Shown one piece after another: positions 62,388 through 64,000 of a DNA stretch of 64,000 nt; positions within the stretch are counted from its first letter, which is position 1; every line of letters starts with the position of its first letter. The DNA lies in assembly GCF_950295315.1 (NCBI RefSeq), contig NC_080164.1:107965587-108029586 (forward strand). The letters run 5' to 3'. Made by a program: the position numbers and the translations under genes. Under the pieces are notes generated by a model, which worked only from the letters and a program-made list of their open reading frames with translations, had not been told where the DNA came from and searched no databases. This DNA is from Erinaceus europaeus. Taxonomy: Eukaryota; Chordata; Mammalia; Eulipotyphla; Erinaceidae.

Positions 62388-62690
62388 TGTTGTCTTTCAC
62401 CTCTTATTTCACTAAGCATAATCACCTCCAGGCCCATCCATTTGTCTTGCAGAGCACATATGTGGAATCTAGAAAAACTGAAACATATGAACTTGCAAAA
62501 CAACACAAACAAGAAAGTCAAAATCAACAATTAACACTCCAGAAGCAAACAAACTAAGGTTTTTGTAAGAATAAAAGTGGTATGGTTGGGAAGGTGGAGG
62601 CACAGAGCTCTGGTAGTGGAACTGTACCCTGTAATCTTACAATTTTCTAAATCACTATTCATCACAAATAGGAAATGGCTTGAAAAAAAA
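62388..62690. mobile_element. Old L1 with a 5' inversion
   Basis: 62388-62450 is antisense ORF2 ('cttatttcactaagcataat', 'cacctccaggcccatccatt'). From about 62455 the sequence is sense ('cacatatgtggaatctagaa', 'ctctggtagtggaactgtac', 'aatcactattcatcacaaat'). The two parts are adjacent in the element, as expected from twin priming. Confidence 0.65.
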
Positions 62691-62717
62691 ACTTTGTCAA
62701 AAGTTAACTGGATGTAA

Positions 62718-63208
62718 CTATACTTTGTGTACCTCCATATTATCTATTAGGCTCAGGCAAAAATCACTAAAGTCATGCGCCCCCTGGAACATACCTAAAA
62801 TAGACTTCCTATCTTCTAACATGAATATTCCAAATCTCATCTGCTATAGTCTTACCTTTAGATTCCTGATTATTAAACAATGTGTTCTGCTTTTTATCAT
62901 AATGCTTTTCAGCCACCATACTGCAGATGCTATCATGATGCCAACCTGACTTCCCTGGGCAATGACGTTACCATTGAGCTCTGGAATCTCGCCTTTCCAG
63001 CAGGCTGCAGCAGAGAAGCAATTACAGAAGCCAGACCTCCCACCTTCTGCACCACAGAAAGATCTTTGGTCCATACTCCCAGAGGGACAAAGAATAGGGA
63101 AGCTTCCAATGGAGGGGATGGGACACAGAACTCTGGTGGTGGGAACTGTGTGGAATTGTACCCCTGTTATTTTACAATCTTCTTAATAATTATTAAATCA
63201 CTGAAAAA
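62718..63208 (+). mobile_element. L1 3' UTR with target duplication
   Basis: 'ggctcaggcaaaaatcacta', 'cttccctgggcaatgacgtt', 'ccaatggaggggatgggaca' and an A-rich end. aaagttaactggatgt (near 62698) and aaagctaactggttgt (near 63208) are a diverged duplication. A central segment ('actagggaaagacag') is missing near 63000. Confidence 0.88.
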
Positions 63209-63214
63209 AAAAGC

Positions 63215-64000
63215 TAACTGGTTGTGATTGTTTATTCGTTTTGAAGATCAGTACAACTCACAGCAAGTTATCAAATGTGTCCCAATATAATTGGCAGTGA
63301 GAGCCCTATCATCATCTTTCTTCTGAGTAGAAGTCAGATGTTCGGGTTTCCTGAATAAAAAGGGTCGTTTCCCAAGTCCCTGGACCTCTGTGCTGTGCAC
63401 TCAGGCTGCACAGTGAAGAGAGAAGACAGATGTAGCCCAGCTGTGACCCTCCTCTCCCTCTATGGTCTCCTGGGTGCTAATGAGGTTTAGAGGTTTCAAG
63501 GGACATGTGGGGAAAATCTCCCGCTTTCTTTTTTCTTGTTTTTTCTTGTTTGTTTGTTTGTTTGCATTGGAATTCCTGATGAGAATCTGAGCCTCTGGTA
63601 GATATAAGGAAGATGGGGGAAAAGGGTGTTTCATTTGCACACAACATCTTTTGTCGCTTTTGGTGGGAGAGTGATGCAAGAAATGATGTGGGTCATTTGC
63701 TGGTGGCTTTTTGGATCTGGGTTTTGACATTAAAATTTAGTATATTATCTAAGTAGGATGACTGTTGACATTATAATTAAAAAGACTTTGTGGTAGCATG
63801 GCTGGAAGTGGGTTTAAACAATCAAAGCGTTTTTAGGGCATTAAGGTAGTATGGGATGTATATTTTAGGTACGCAAAATAAGCAATTATTGGCAGAGATA
63901 TAGGTTACTCATTATGGCTGTAGAGGAGAGTCTTAGAGTTTACCAGCTAGCTCAGTTCCTTCGGTCAGGAGCATCATGGCTGGTCTTGGGAAGCCAAGAC
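63215..64000. other. Unique block at the window end, about 790 bases
   Basis: No recognised repeat except (TTTG)n near 63548. The 109-codon minus-strand frame (63730-63401) has no domain that I recognise. Confidence 0.45.

Noticed and set aside
62291..62557. 88-codon plus-strand frame
   Set aside because: It spans the inverted L1 junction and has no domain.

Overview
This is a stretch of mammalian nuclear DNA with no recognisable host protein-coding exon. It is almost entirely transposable-element sequence of different ages, separated by short unique blocks. The organism is most likely a hedgehog (Erinaceidae). The tRNA-derived SINE heads (for example gggagtcgggctgtagcgca at 32018) and tails ending in 'caacaagggcaacaaaaggg' are, from memory, the abundant Erinaceus SINE type. 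MIR and L2 relics confirm a placental mammal. Species is an inference; the mammalian, repeat-rich, intergenic or intronic nature is seen directly.

Layout: 1-30 kb is a mosaic of SINEs and 5'-truncated L1 3' ends in both orientations. It contains a large foldback of two L1 3' ends (4432-5880), a 5S rRNA-like relic (9503-9541), a fragment that looks like the C-terminus of a non-L1 (RTE/Jockey-like) reverse-transcriptase ORF (10712-10980), an old LTR (about 19464-20030), and MIR/L2 relics near 13.1, 24.5, 25.8 and 26.2 kb. 30-45 kb holds an L1 3' end split by a solo LTR with a perfect 6-bp target duplication (30325-30807). A second copy of the same LTR family lies in the opposite orientation (43492-43842), also with a 6-bp duplication. 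This part also has another LTR (about 33930-34395), a 2.4-kb L1 (39684-42070), and the 5' LTR, primer-binding site and leader of a class II ERV (about 44701-45557).

45.6-53.05 kb is a full-length L1 of about 7.5 kb. It has a CpG-rich 5' UTR with two tandem promoter-like units that each carry an AAGATGGCGG (YY1-like) box, an ORF1 with one frameshift, an ORF2 with three stops and one frameshift but an open 738-residue reverse-transcriptase/C-terminal part, and a 1.3-kb 3' UTR. 53.7-60.3 kb is an older, near-full-length L1 broken by four SINE insertions. The remainder (60.3-64 kb) is SINEs, an inverted old L1 and unique DNA.

The elements interact as host and parasite. L1 proteins would have supplied retrotransposition for the SINEs, whose A-rich tails and 7-16-bp target duplications are visible at many sites. 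Nesting gives a relative chronology: MIR/L2, then old L1, then L1 with a short 3' UTR, then L1 with the long 3' UTR, with the LTRs and near-consensus SINEs last. I found no new cellular system. The most unusual items are the L1 tandem promoter, the non-L1 retroelement fragment, the L1 foldback and the LTR pair.

SINE labels used below: A = head 'gggagtcgggctgtagcgca', tail rich in aacaac and ending in gggcaacaaaaggg. B = head 'ggggccaggtggtgg', with 'caaggacccaggttcaagcc'. C = 'atggttatgcaaaaagactt', 'atgcctgaggct', 'ccagagctgagcagtgctct'. D = 'attctcaagcatgaggtcc', 'ggcagcacatgtac'. E = older type with 'aggaagcttyrgtg' and a CT-rich tail. All coordinates of repeats without a stated target duplication are approximate to about 10-20 bases.
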